This document shows positions 1 through 8,127 of a DNA stretch of 64,000 nt, piece after piece. Both the position numbers and the translations under genes were made by a program. Source of the DNA: Amycolatopsis sp. CA-128772 (GTDB taxonomy: Bacteria; Actinomycetota; Actinomycetes; Mycobacteriales; Pseudonocardiaceae); assembly GCF_002904295.1 (NCBI RefSeq), contig NZ_PPHG01000018.1, positions 168,378 through 232,377 on the forward strand. The letters are read 5' to 3'. The notes beneath the pieces are model-generated. The model saw only the letters and a program-made list of their open reading frames with translations, had not been told where the DNA came from and ran no database searches. How positions within the stretch are numbered: the stretch's first letter is position 1; the number at the start of each line of letters is the position of its first letter.

Positions 1-38
1 ACCCTTCTCGGGCGAACCCGAACTGGAAAAGGAGCACC

Positions 39-434
39 GTGGCAGCCACGTCCGAGGCTCGAGAGCTGGCCGTAGCGGCCGCCCACGCGGCGGCGGACAA
101 GAAGGCCAGCGACGTCGTCGTGCTGGACGTGTCCGAACAGCTCGTCATCACCGACGCCTTCGTCATCGCCTCCGCGTCCAACGAGCGCCTGGTCGGCGCG
201 ATCGTGGACAACGTCGAAGAAAAACTGCGGGAGAGCGGCCACAAGCCGGTCCGCCGCGAAGGTGCGCGCGAAGGGCGCTGGGTGCTGCTCGACTACGTCG
301 ATGTGGTCGTGCACGTCCAGCACGTCGAAGAGCGCACGTTCTACGGCCTCGAGCGGCTGTGGAAGGACTGCCCCCGCATCGAGGTGGCCGGACTCGAGGA
401 GCCACCCGCCGACGAGGACCCGGACGTCCCGTGA
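39..434 (+). CDS. rsfS: Ribosomal silencing factor RsfS
   Basis: RsfS/Iojap-family protein of 131 residues, the usual length. The family binds L14 on the 50S subunit and blocks subunit joining when nutrients are scarce. Family features visible are the central VVVLDVSEQLVITDAFVIAS segment, GRWVLLDYVDVVVHV and the FYGLERLW stretch near the C-terminus. The GTG start is preceded by AAAAGGAG five bases upstream. The stop overlaps the start of the next gene (GTGA), so the two are probably co-translated. The 38 bases before it hold no recognisable gene end. Confidence 0.95.
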   Translation: MAATSEARELAVAAAHAAADKKASDVVVLDVSEQLVITDAFVIASASNERLVGAIVDNVEEKLRESGHKPVRREGAREGRWVLLDYVDVVVHVQHVEERTFYGLERLWKDCPRIEVAGLEEPPADEDPDVP

Positions 435-1045
435 GCCCCCGGCGGCTGGTGCTCTGGCGTCACGGCGAGACGGACTACAACGCCGCCGGGCGGATGCAGG
501 GTCACCTGGACTCCGCGCTGACGCCTCGCGGCTGGAACCAGGCCCGGTTCGCGGTGCCCGCACTGGCCCGCTTCTCCCCGGACCTCGTCATCGCCTCCGA
601 CCTGCGCCGGGCCACCGACACCGCCACCGTGCTCACCGACGCCATCGGCGTCCCGCTCCGGATCGACAAGCGGCTTCGCGAGACGCACCTGGGCGAATGG
701 CAGGGCCTCACCGGCGAAGAGGTCGACAAGGCCTACCCCGGTGAGCGCGACCGCTGGCGCACCGACGCGACCTGGGCCCCGCCGGGCGGCGAAAACCGCG
801 TCGACGTCGCCGACCGCGCGAGCGAAGTCGTCACCGACCTGCAGCAGGCCAACTCCGACGCGGGGGAGACCGTGCTGCTGGCCGCGCACGGCGGGCTGAT
901 CATCGCGCTCACCGCGCGGCTGCTGAACCTCCCGGTCGCGATCTGGCCGTCGCTCGGCGGCATCTCGAACTGCCACTGGGTCGAGCTGGGCCGTCGCGAC
1001 GGGAAGTGGCGGCTGCACGCCTACAACGCGGGGATGCACGGCTAG
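431..1045 (+). CDS. gpgP: Histidine phosphatase, GpgP-like (glucosyl-3-phosphoglycerate phosphatase)
   Basis: Member of the phosphoglycerate-mutase-like histidine phosphatases, 204 residues. The catalytic RHGETDYN motif is at residues 10-17, and a second histidine lies in the later AAHGG motif. I chose the GTG at 431 because it overlaps the rsfS stop and puts RHGE at the usual distance from the N-terminus; an upstream reading only adds low-complexity residues. In mycobacteria the homologue next to rsfS is GpgP, which removes the phosphate from glucosyl-3-phosphoglycerate in methylglucose lipopolysaccharide synthesis. Specificity here is inferred from position and from octT following directly. 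Confidence 0.8.
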   Translation: MSPRRLVLWRHGETDYNAAGRMQGHLDSALTPRGWNQARFAVPALARFSPDLVIASDLRRATDTATVLTDAIGVPLRIDKRLRETHLGEWQGLTGEEVDKAYPGERDRWRTDATWAPPGGENRVDVADRASEVVTDLQQANSDAGETVLLAAHGGLIIALTARLLNLPVAIWPSLGGISNCHWVELGRRDGKWRLHAYNAGMHG

Positions 1046-1048
1046 CCG

Positions 1049-1777
1049 ATGGGGCCGCGCCTGCTGGTGTTCGGCGATTCGCTGAGCTTTCACGGTCCCG
1101 AAGGGCCCTGCGCCGCGGACGAGCCGCGGCTGTGGCCGAACGTGGCCGCTGCCGCGTTGGGTGGTTCCGCCGACCTGGTCGCCGGGATCGGCTGGAATGC
1201 CCGGGACGCCTGGTGGTCGCTGACCGGCGATCCGCGCGTCTGGGCCGACCTGCACCACGTGGACGCCGTCGTGTTCGCCATCGGCAGCATGGACACGCTG
1301 CCCTCGCCGTTGCCGACCTACCTGCGCACCGGGCTGCGGTACCTGCGGCCCGATCCGGTGCGGCGCGTCGTCCGCAAGGCCTATCTCGCGGCGCAACCGC
1401 GGCTGTCGGTCGCTTTTCGCGGCCGTCCCGCGGTGTTGCCGGCCAAGCTGACCGTGCAGTACCTCGACACCGCCGTGGGGGCGCTGCGCGTCCTGCGGCC
1501 CGGCCTGCCGATCTTCGGCATGCTGCCGTCGGTGCACCGCGCGGCGGCCTACGGCGGCGTGCACACGGCACGGCCGGCCGCGGCGGCGGCGATGAGGGCT
1601 TGGAGCGAGCGGGCGACGGTTCCTTTGCTGGACCTCGAAGCCGTTGTGGGGGAGCACGTGCTCAGCGGCGCGGGCAACCCGGACGGCATGCACTGGGGCT
1701 GGCCGGGGCACGCCGCGGTGGGCGAGGCGATGTCCGTGTTGATGGCGCCGGTGCTGGCCTCCCGGCACGTAGGCTGA
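1049..1777 (+). CDS. octT: SGNH-type diglucosylglycerate octanoyltransferase, OctT-like
   Basis: Protein of 242 residues with an SGNH-hydrolase fold signature: GDSLSFHG at residues 9-16 carries the nucleophilic Ser11, and the late NPDGMHWGWPGH block supplies the Asp/His pair. In mycobacteria the gene in this position, after gpgP and before a DegV gene, encodes OctT, which octanoylates diglucosylglycerate, an early precursor of methylglucose lipopolysaccharide. The start lies 3 bases after the gpgP stop, so the genes are probably one transcript. The specific activity is inferred from synteny; the sequence alone supports an SGNH acyltransferase or esterase. Confidence 0.75.
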   Translation: MGPRLLVFGDSLSFHGPEGPCAADEPRLWPNVAAAALGGSADLVAGIGWNARDAWWSLTGDPRVWADLHHVDAVVFAIGSMDTLPSPLPTYLRTGLRYLRPDPVRRVVRKAYLAAQPRLSVAFRGRPAVLPAKLTVQYLDTAVGALRVLRPGLPIFGMLPSVHRAAAYGGVHTARPAAAAAMRAWSERATVPLLDLEAVVGEHVLSGAGNPDGMHWGWPGHAAVGEAMSVLMAPVLASRHVG

Positions 1778-1781
1778 CGGC

Positions 1782-2687
1782 GTGTCGGTCGCCGTAGTCA
1801 CGGATTCCACCGCCCACCTGCCGGAGGGTTTCGCCGAACGGCACGCGGTCCGGGTGGTGCCGCTGCACGTCCTGGTCGACGGCGTGGTTTCGCTCGACGG
1901 CGTCGAGACCGGGCCGGCGGCGGTCGCTGAGGCGATGAAGCAGCGGAAGATCGTCACGACCTCGCGGCCGACCCCCACCGAATTCGCGGAGGAGTACCGG
2001 GCGGCGTTCGCCGACGGCGCGGAGGCGATCGTGTCGGTGCACCTGTCGCGCGAACTGTCGGGCACCTGGGAAGCGGCGGTGCTGGCGGCGCAGGAAGTCG
2101 GGCCCGACCGGGTTCGCGTCGTCGATTCCCGGACCACCGCGATGGGCCTGGGGTTCGCCGCGCTGCACGCCGCTTCCGCCGCCTCCGCAGGGGCCGCGGC
2201 GGCCGAAGTCGAGGCCGCGGCGGTGACCGCCGCCGGCTGCTCGTCGACGTTGTTCGTCGTGGAAACCCTCGACCACCTGCGCCGTGGCGGCCGGATCGGC
2301 CCGGCGGCGGCGCTGCTCGGCACGGCGCTGGCGGTGAAGCCGGTGCTGCACATGTCCGACGGGCGGATCCTGCCGCTGGAGAAGGTCCGCACCATGAACC
2401 GGGCGATCGCGCGGCTGGTCGAGCTGGCCGCCGCGGCCGCGAAGGACGACGACGTCGAGCTCGCCGTCCACCACCTCGCGTCGCCCGAACGGGCGGTCGA
2501 GCTGGCGAACCGGCTTGAAGAGGCCGTGCCGCGCTCGGCGGGCTGCGTGGTCTCCGAGCTGGGCGCGGTGATCGGGGCCCACACCGGGCCGGGGGTGCTG
2601 GGCGTGGTCGTCCAGCGGACGGTCGCACCCGGCCGCCGGCGCGCCGAACCCTCCAGCATGCCACCCGGGTACGACGAAAACGGCTGA
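1782..2687 (+). CDS. DegV family fatty-acid-binding protein
   Basis: DegV protein of 301 residues, starting VSVAVVTDSTAHLP, the standard DegV N-terminus. The domain runs over most of the length, with the YRAAF and VSVHLSRELSGTWEAA segments typical of the lipid-binding pocket. DegV/FakB proteins bind a single fatty acid; in Firmicutes FakB presents it to a kinase, but no FakA kinase gene is nearby, so the role in actinomycetes is open. The GTG start is 4 bases after octT. The last 25 residues are rich in Arg and Pro and look disordered. Confidence 0.9.
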   Translation: MSVAVVTDSTAHLPEGFAERHAVRVVPLHVLVDGVVSLDGVETGPAAVAEAMKQRKIVTTSRPTPTEFAEEYRAAFADGAEAIVSVHLSRELSGTWEAAVLAAQEVGPDRVRVVDSRTTAMGLGFAALHAASAASAGAAAAEVEAAAVTAAGCSSTLFVVETLDHLRRGGRIGPAAALLGTALAVKPVLHMSDGRILPLEKVRTMNRAIARLVELAAAAAKDDDVELAVHHLASPERAVELANRLEEAVPRSAGCVVSELGAVIGAHTGPGVLGVVVQRTVAPGRRRAEPSSMPPGYDENG

Positions 2688-2789
2688 TCCCGGGCTTCGC
2701 GCCGGCCATCCACCCACAACACCCCGGTTGTCCACAGGACGCGGCGGCACCCCTGTCGGACCCTCCCCGCGGGCCCTAACGTCGATCGT

Positions 2790-3506
2790 GTGTTCGAGCA
2801 GACCGCCCGGGATCCGGGCCCTCCCGTCAACGACCGGCTCTCCTGGCTGGCCGACCAGCTCTCGCCCGATGCGAGCACGGTCGGACCGGGCGGCCGGCTG
2901 ATCCGACGCTGGCTGCCGGGCGGACCGCCCGGAGCCGGCCGCCGCCGGTGGGCGCTGGCCGGCGTCCTCGCCGCGGTCGTGGTGATCGTCCTCGGCTCGG
3001 TCGCCCTGGCCGCGGACAGCCCGGCGCCCGAGCCGCCACCCGCGCTGCCGAGCGCGAAACCGGCGGCCGAGGCGCGCGCCGCGCCGCCGCCCGGTCTCGT
3101 GGTCAGCGTGATCGGCCGCGTCCGCTCGCCGGGGCTGATCACGGTGTCCCAGGGCGCCCGGGTGGCCGACGTGTTGCGCGCGGCCGGCGGCGCGGAGCCG
3201 GGCGTGGACCTCGGTCCGTTGAACCTGGCCCGCAAGGTGGCCGACGGCGAGCAGCTGGCGGTCGGGGTCCCGGCGCCCGCGGCAGTGCCCGGCTCGGCGC
3301 CGACGGGCAGCGGGAAGGTCGACCTGAACACGGCCACGCCGGACCAGCTGGACACACTGCCCGGCGTCGGCGAGGTGATGGCCAAGCGGATCGTCCAGTG
3401 GCGCACCGACCACGGCGGCTTCGCCAAGGTCGAGCAGCTGCGCGACGTCGACGGCATCGGGGAAAGCAAGTTCGCCCGCCTGCGAGAGCAGGTGACGGTC
3501 GGATGA
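2790..3506 (+). CDS. comEA: ComEA-family DNA-binding protein
   Basis: Membrane-anchored ComEA homologue of 238 residues. After a Pro/Gly-rich cytoplasmic start there is one transmembrane helix (about residues 55-75), a Pro/Ala linker, a SLBB-like domain (about 95-160) and a C-terminal helix-hairpin-helix domain opening with KVDLNTATPDQLDTLPGVGE. The protein binds incoming double-stranded DNA at the cell surface in competent bacteria. The stop overlaps the comEC start as ATGA. The GTG start follows about 100 bases of non-coding DNA with no clear promoter. Confidence 0.92.
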   Translation: MFEQTARDPGPPVNDRLSWLADQLSPDASTVGPGGRLIRRWLPGGPPGAGRRRWALAGVLAAVVVIVLGSVALAADSPAPEPPPALPSAKPAAEARAAPPPGLVVSVIGRVRSPGLITVSQGARVADVLRAAGGAEPGVDLGPLNLARKVADGEQLAVGVPAPAAVPGSAPTGSGKVDLNTATPDQLDTLPGVGEVMAKRIVQWRTDHGGFAKVEQLRDVDGIGESKFARLREQVTVG

Positions 3507-5884
3507 GCGCCCTTCCCGTGGTCGACACCCGGCAGGACATGCGGCTGGTCCCGGCCGCGCTGGCGTGCTGGCTCGCGGCCCTGGCCGGCCTGCTGCTCGG
3601 CTGGTGGGCGGCCGTCGCGGCCGGCCTGGCGTCGGCGGTCGTCGCCGGGCTGGTGCTCTGGCGGGCCCGCGAACGTCCGCGGGTGCGCGAGGCGGCGGCG
3701 GTCCTGCTGGCGCTGGGCCTGCTCGCCGCCGGCCCGGTTGCCTGGCGCATCCGTGACGCGCAGGAGGACGGACTCCGGGCCGTGGCAGCGGAAGGGCCGC
3801 CCGCAGCGTTGCGAGTCGTCGTCGCCGAACGTCCGAAGCCCGTGCGCAGTGCGGGGTACGCCGACCGGCAGGCCGGCGCGCGGTCGGTCGTACTCGCGGC
3901 CGACGTGCTCACGGCGTCGGTCGACGGGCGGCCGGTCCCGTCGTCCGGGCGCGTCCTGCTGCTGGCGCCGGTCGCGCAGTGGGCGTCGCTGCTGCCGGGC
4001 CAAGAGGTGAGCGTGACCGGCCCGCTGATGCCGCCGCGCGGCTCGGACCTGACCGTGGCGGTCCTGTCCGTGCGCGGACCGCCGGGCGAGCCCGGCCCGG
4101 CGCCGTGGTGGCAGCGGGCGGCGGCCGGGCTGCGCACCGGTCTGCACGACCTGTGCCAGGTCCTGCCCGACGAGCCGGCGGGCCTGCTGCCGGGACTGGT
4201 GCTGGGCGACACGAGTGCGCTGTCGCCGCGCGTCGAGCAGGAGTTCGTCACGGCGGGCCTCGCGCACCTCACCGCGGTCAGCGGCGGGAACCTGGCGGTC
4301 GTCTGCGGGGCGGTGCTGCTCCTGCTGCGCCTGCTCCGGCTCGGGCCGCGGTTGTCGGCGACGGCGGCCGGGACGTGCCTGGCCGGGTTCCTCGTCCTGG
4401 TCGGCCCGGAGCCGAGCGTGCTGCGCGCCGGTGTCATGGCGGCCGTGGCGTTGCTGGCGCTGGCCTTGGGACGGCGGGGTTCGGCGCTGCCCGCGTTGGC
4501 GTTCGCGGTGTGCGTGCTGGTGGTGGCGGATCCGGCGATGGCCACGGACTTCGGGTTCGCCCTGTCGGTCTGCGCGACCGCCGGGCTCGTCCTGCTCGCG
4601 CCCCGCTGGGCCGGCGCGCTGGTCCGCCGCGGCGTCCCGCCGGGCTTCGCGGAAGGGCTGGCGATCCCGCTGGCGGCCTTCCTCGTGACGGCGCCGGTCC
4701 TCGCGGGCATGGCGGGCTCCGTGAGCCTGGTTTCGGTGCTGACCAACATCCTGGCCGCGCCGGTGGTGGCTCCGGCGACGGTGCTCGGCGTGCTGGCGAC
4801 GCTGACCGGCCCGTGGTGGCCGGGCGCCGGGAAGATCCTGGTGCACTTGGCCGATCCCGAGGCCCGCTGGCTGATCACGGTGGCCCGCCACGGCGCACGA
4901 GCCCCGGGCGCGGTCGTCACCTGGCCCGGCGGCTGGACGGGCGGGCTCCTCGCTGCCGCCGTCCTCGGCGGACTGGTCCTCGCGGCCCGCCACCGGCGCG
5001 TGCGGCTGCTGATGGCGGTGCTCGTCGTCGGGGTGCTGCTGGTGTTCGTGCCGGTGAAGGTCCTGGCACCGGGCTGGCCACCGCAGAACTGGGCGGCGGT
5101 CGAGTGCGACGTCGGCCAGGGCGATGCGATCGTGCTGGCAACGGCAACACCCGGCCGCGCGATCGTGGTCGACACCGGACCCGAACCGGGACCGGTCGAC
5201 GAGTGCCTGAACCGCCTCGGCGTCGACCGGATCCCCCTGCTGGTGCTGAGCCACCTGCACGCGGACCACATCGGCGGCCTCACCTCGGTCTTCGACGGCC
5301 GCGCGGTGGGCGCAATCGCGGTCGGGCCGGGCCGCGCGCCGGAGTGGGCGTGGCGGCAGGTCGCAGCGGAGGCCGCCCGGCAGGCCGTGCCGTTGGTCGA
5401 ACTGAGCCCCGGGGAGCACCTGGATTGGCCAGGGCTGTCCCTGGACGTGCTCGGCCCCCGGTACGTGCCCTCCCGCTCACCCGGCCAGCAGGACGGCACC
5501 ACGATCAACAACAGCTCGGTGGTCCTGCGCGCAAAAACCCCAGCGGGCCGGCTCTTGCTGACGGGCGACGTCGAGCTGGCGGCCCAGGCAGACCTCCTGG
5601 CCGACATCACCGACTTGAGAGCGGAGGTCCTGAAAGTCCCCCACCACGGCTCGAGATATTCCTTGCCGTCGTTCCTCGCGGCCGTGGAGCCGCGGGTGGC
5701 ATTGGTCAGCGTGGGAGCAGGCAACACCTACGGCCACCCGAACAAGTCCACATTGGACACATTGACGGCCCTGGGAGCACGGGTCACGAGAACGGATCTC
5801 GACGGCGACACGGCAGTGGTGCCCGACCCAGCGGGCCCGGCAATCGCCCGCCGCGGCGAGCCCCGCGGACCGCCCCGCCCCTGA
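3503..5884 (+). CDS. comEC: ComEC/Rec2-type DNA uptake channel
   Basis: Polytopic membrane protein of 793 residues. The order is N-terminal membrane helices, an OB-like DUF4131 region, the ComEC competence domain (AGLAHLTAVSGGNLAVV), further helices, and a C-terminal metallo-beta-lactamase-like domain with SHLHADHIGGL and VPHHGS. It forms the channel for single-stranded DNA entry. The ATG at 3503 overlaps comEA; in-frame sequence before it is the antisense-like shadow of comEA. The last 10 or so codons (from about 5850) consist of sequence that recurs downstream of the gene, so the tail has been shaped by the adjacent repeat block. Confidence 0.93.
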   Translation: MSALPVVDTRQDMRLVPAALACWLAALAGLLLGWWAAVAAGLASAVVAGLVLWRARERPRVREAAAVLLALGLLAAGPVAWRIRDAQEDGLRAVAAEGPPAALRVVVAERPKPVRSAGYADRQAGARSVVLAADVLTASVDGRPVPSSGRVLLLAPVAQWASLLPGQEVSVTGPLMPPRGSDLTVAVLSVRGPPGEPGPAPWWQRAAAGLRTGLHDLCQVLPDEPAGLLPGLVLGDTSALSPRVEQEFVTAGLAHLTAVSGGNLAVVCGAVLLLLRLLRLGPRLSATAAGTCLAGFLVLVGPEPSVLRAGVMAAVALLALALGRRGSALPALAFAVCVLVVADPAMATDFGFALSVCATAGLVLLAPRWAGALVRRGVPPGFAEGLAIPLAAFLVTAPVLAGMAGSVSLVSVLTNILAAPVVAPATVLGVLATLTGPWWPGAGKILVHLADPEARWLITVARHGARAPGAVVTWPGGWTGGLLAAAVLGGLVLAARHRRVRLLMAVLVVGVLLVFVPVKVLAPGWPPQNWAAVECDVGQGDAIVLATATPGRAIVVDTGPEPGPVDECLNRLGVDRIPLLVLSHLHADHIGGLTSVFDGRAVGAIAVGPGRAPEWAWRQVAAEAARQAVPLVELSPGEHLDWPGLSLDVLGPRYVPSRSPGQQDGTTINNSSVVLRAKTPAGRLLLTGDVELAAQADLLADITDLRAEVLKVPHHGSRYSLPSFLAAVEPRVALVSVGAGNTYGHPNKSTLDTLTALGARVTRTDLDGDTAVVPDPAGPAIARRGEPRGPPRP

Positions 5885-6320
5885 GCCGACACTGCTGCGC
5901 GCTGGTTCGCTCATCCGCCGGCAGGGCTGACTCACGTCGGCGAGCTCCGCGGACCGCCCCGGAGCACGGGCTCGGCCGCATCCGCCGAGTCCGTCGGCGG
6001 TGAGCTGCCGTGGTGAGCCGCGCGGCCGCCCCGCCTCTGAGCGCCGAGCTCGGCCGCACCCGCCGAGCCCGTTGGCGGTGAGCTGCCGCGGTGAGCCCCG
6101 TGGGCCGCCCTGCCTCTGAGCGGACACCTGCTGCGCGCTGGTTCGCTCATTCGCCGGCAGGGCTGACTCATGTCGGCGAGCCCACCGGACCGCCCCCTGA
6201 GCGCGGGCTCGGCCGCACCGGCCGAGCCCGGCGGCGGTGAGCTGCCGCGGCGGCGAGCCCCGTGGCACACCGCGCCCCGAACTGAGGCTCGCGGAGCCGC
6301 TGAGCCTTTCGGTGGCGAGT
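5850..6320. repeat. Degenerate direct-repeat block between comEC and the thrC-like gene
   Basis: This stretch contains no credible gene. A segment of about 165 bases beginning near 5850 recurs beginning near 6085 (offset about 235). The core CTGCGCGCTGGTTCGCTCAT is almost identical in both copies (5894 and 6130 regions), followed by CGCCGGCAGGGCTGACTCA. Inside and between the copies a shorter unit starting CTCGGCCGCA and ending in GGTGAGCTGCCG occurs at about 5971, 6049 and 6208, with a weaker fourth version near 6286. The first copy begins inside the comEC coding sequence. From 6320 to 6565 I see only low-complexity GC-rich sequence with no clear motif. Confidence 0.8.
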
Positions 6321-6565
6321 TGCCCGGGCGCGAGCCCGGCTTGCATCGGGCCAGTGCGTCGGCCGATCGCCCCCAGTCCAGCGCCCCTGAGCCGGCGCAG
6401 GTTTCCTGCTGGGCGAACCTGCCCCGGGCCGGCCAGCGGCACAAGCGAATCACTCACCGGCCGGGCTCACGCATCGGGCGGCTCACCTCACCGGACCCGC
6501 CACCTTGGCGCCCAACCGCCGACCACACCGGGGCGAGCAACGCATGCCCGCCCCGGTGCGGCAGC

Positions 6566-7831
6566 TCAGTAGCCGAGCGCCTTGTTCACCGCGGCGGCCG
6601 ACGGCGGCAGAGTCGCCTTCGGGCCGACGTGGTTCTCGATCGCGTCCAGGGTCTTGAGGCCGTCGCCGGTGATGAGGAGGACCGTCTCCGCGTCCGGGTC
6701 CAGCTTGCCCGTCTCGACCAGCTTCTTCGCCGTGGCGACCGTGACGCCACCCGCCGTCTCGGTGAAGATGCCCTCCGTGCGGGCCAGCAGGCGGATGCCC
6801 TCGACGACCTCTTCGTCGGAGACGTCCTCGATCGCGCCGCCGGTGCGGTTGACGATGTCCAGCACGTACGGGCCGTCGGCCGGGTTGCCGATCGCCAGCG
6901 AACGGGCGATCGTGTCCGGCTTCACCGGCTGGACCACGTCGTGGCCCTCGCGGAAGGCCGCCGACACCGGGGAGCAGCCCGTGGCCTGCGCGCCGAACAC
7001 CTTGTACGGGCTGGCTTCCACCAGGCCGAGCTGGCCCAGCTCGCGGAAACCCTTGTCCACCTTGGTCAGCTGCGAACCGGAGGCGATCGGGACGACGATC
7101 TGCGGCGGGATGCGCCAGCCGAGCTGCTCGGCGACCTCGAAGGCCAGCGTCTTCGAACCCTCCGAGTAGTACGGCCGGACGTTCACGTTGACGAACGCCC
7201 ACTTCGGGTGCTCGCCCGCCAGCTCGGTGGCGAGGCGGTTGACGTCGTCGTAGTTGCCGTCGATGGCGAGGAGGTCGCCGTCGTACACCGCGGTGGTGAG
7301 GATCTTGGCGCGCTCGAGGGTCTTGGGGATCAGCACGACCGACCGCCAGCCCGCGCGGGCCGCGGCGGCGGCCGTCGCGTTGGCCAGGTTGCCGGTCGAC
7401 GGACACGCGAGCACCTCGAACCCGAACTCGCGGGCCGCGGCCAGGGCGACGGCGACGACGCGGTCCTTGAACGAGTGCGTCGGGTTTCCGGTGTCGTCCT
7501 TGACCCACACGCGCTTGAGGCCGAGTTCCTTGGCGAGGCGGTCGGCGCGGACCAGCCGCGTCGCGCCCGGCTCGGTGTTCGGGATCTCTTCGACGTTGGA
7601 CGGAACCGGGAGGAGCTTCTTGTAACGCCAGATGTTCTTCGGGCCCGCCTCGATGTCCTCGCGGCGGACGCGGCCGAAGTCGTAGGCGACCTCGAGCGGT
7701 GAGAAGTCTTCGGCGGAAACGAACTCCGGGGCGAGCGGCTGCCGGTGGCCCTCTTCCTTCGACACCAGTTCGACGGCGGGACCGAGATCCGGGGTCTTCG
7801 TGGTGGAGGTCGTGCCGAGGGTTGCGGTCAT
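6566..7831 (-). CDS. thrC: Threonine synthase-family PLP enzyme (ThrC-like; possibly a homocysteine-forming paralogue)
   Basis: Fold-type II PLP enzyme of 421 residues of the long threonine synthase class. The PLP lysine is Lys122 in NPTHSFKDRVV, and the phosphate-binding CPSTGNLANATAA loop and VPIASGSQLTK are present. Threonine synthase converts O-phosphohomoserine to threonine. The N-terminal segment LVSKEEGHRQPLAPEFVSAE aligns by eye with the zinc-ribbon start of this class, but the positions where CxxC pairs are expected are Ser24/Glu27 and Ser39/Asp42, so the metal site is lost. The ATG at 7831 follows GAAAGG and a SAM riboswitch. SAM control suggests a role in the methionine branch; a threonine-synthase homologue making homocysteine is known, as I recall, from Streptomyces. 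Plain threonine synthase remains possible. Confidence 0.85.
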   Translation of the reverse strand: MTATLGTTSTTKTPDLGPAVELVSKEEGHRQPLAPEFVSAEDFSPLEVAYDFGRVRREDIEAGPKNIWRYKKLLPVPSNVEEIPNTEPGATRLVRADRLAKELGLKRVWVKDDTGNPTHSFKDRVVAVALAAAREFGFEVLACPSTGNLANATAAAAARAGWRSVVLIPKTLERAKILTTAVYDGDLLAIDGNYDDVNRLATELAGEHPKWAFVNVNVRPYYSEGSKTLAFEVAEQLGWRIPPQIVVPIASGSQLTKVDKGFRELGQLGLVEASPYKVFGAQATGCSPVSAAFREGHDVVQPVKPDTIARSLAIGNPADGPYVLDIVNRTGGAIEDVSDEEVVEGIRLLARTEGIFTETAGGVTVATAKKLVETGKLDPDAETVLLITGDGLKTLDAIENHVGPKATLPPSAAAVNKALGY

Positions 7832-7846
7832 CGCGAGGTTCCTTTC

Positions 7847-7978
7847 CTCATCTGCCCCGCCGGGAAGCGGGCCGGAATTGGCACCGTGGTCGTCAGCTAC
7901 CCCGCGATCGCGGGATGACAGGCTGTACGCCGGTTGCCGGGGCTTCGTCGGGCCGTTCCCTCTGCCCCTCTGGATGAG
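7847..7978 (-). ncRNA. SAM riboswitch (S-box, SAM-I type)
   Basis: Reading the minus strand, the element opens with CTCATC (7978-7973) and closes with GATGAG (7852-7847), a 6-bp P1 helix. Between them are the S-box signatures AGAGGGGCAGAGGGAACGG, CCCGACGAAGCC, CCGGCAACC and GGTGCCAATTCCGGCC, in the right order. The Shine-Dalgarno sequence GGAAAGG touches the 3' strand of P1, and the thrC-like ATG follows 9 bases later. No terminator hairpin is seen between them, so control is probably at translation: SAM binding locks P1 and crowds the ribosome site (inference). SAM-IV is less likely because the conserved core matches the SAM-I pattern. Confidence 0.95.
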
Positions 7979-8127
7979 CGGTATTCGATTGTCGGAGCGC
8001 GCACACCGGATCTTCCGGGGCGGGCTGCCTCGGCTACACCGTACGACATCGCGCGCCGGCCGTGCCACGGTGGCCGGTCGACATCACCGGAGCGGGGGCA
8101 CGACAGCGCAAGTGAGAAGATTCCGGG

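Noticed and set aside
341..5419. A 1692-codon open frame on the minus strand
   Set aside because: It runs antisense through six well-supported genes, has extreme Arg/Gln/Pro/Ala composition and no domain. It is a by-product of high GC content.
6170..7702. A 510-codon plus-strand open frame across the repeat block and the thrC-like gene
   Set aside because: Antisense to a clear PLP enzyme, with no motif of its own.
7847..7978. SAM-IV riboswitch as an alternative
   Set aside because: The core AGAGGGGCAGAGGGAACGG, GAAGCCCCGGCAACC and GGTGCCAATTCC order is that of SAM-I.
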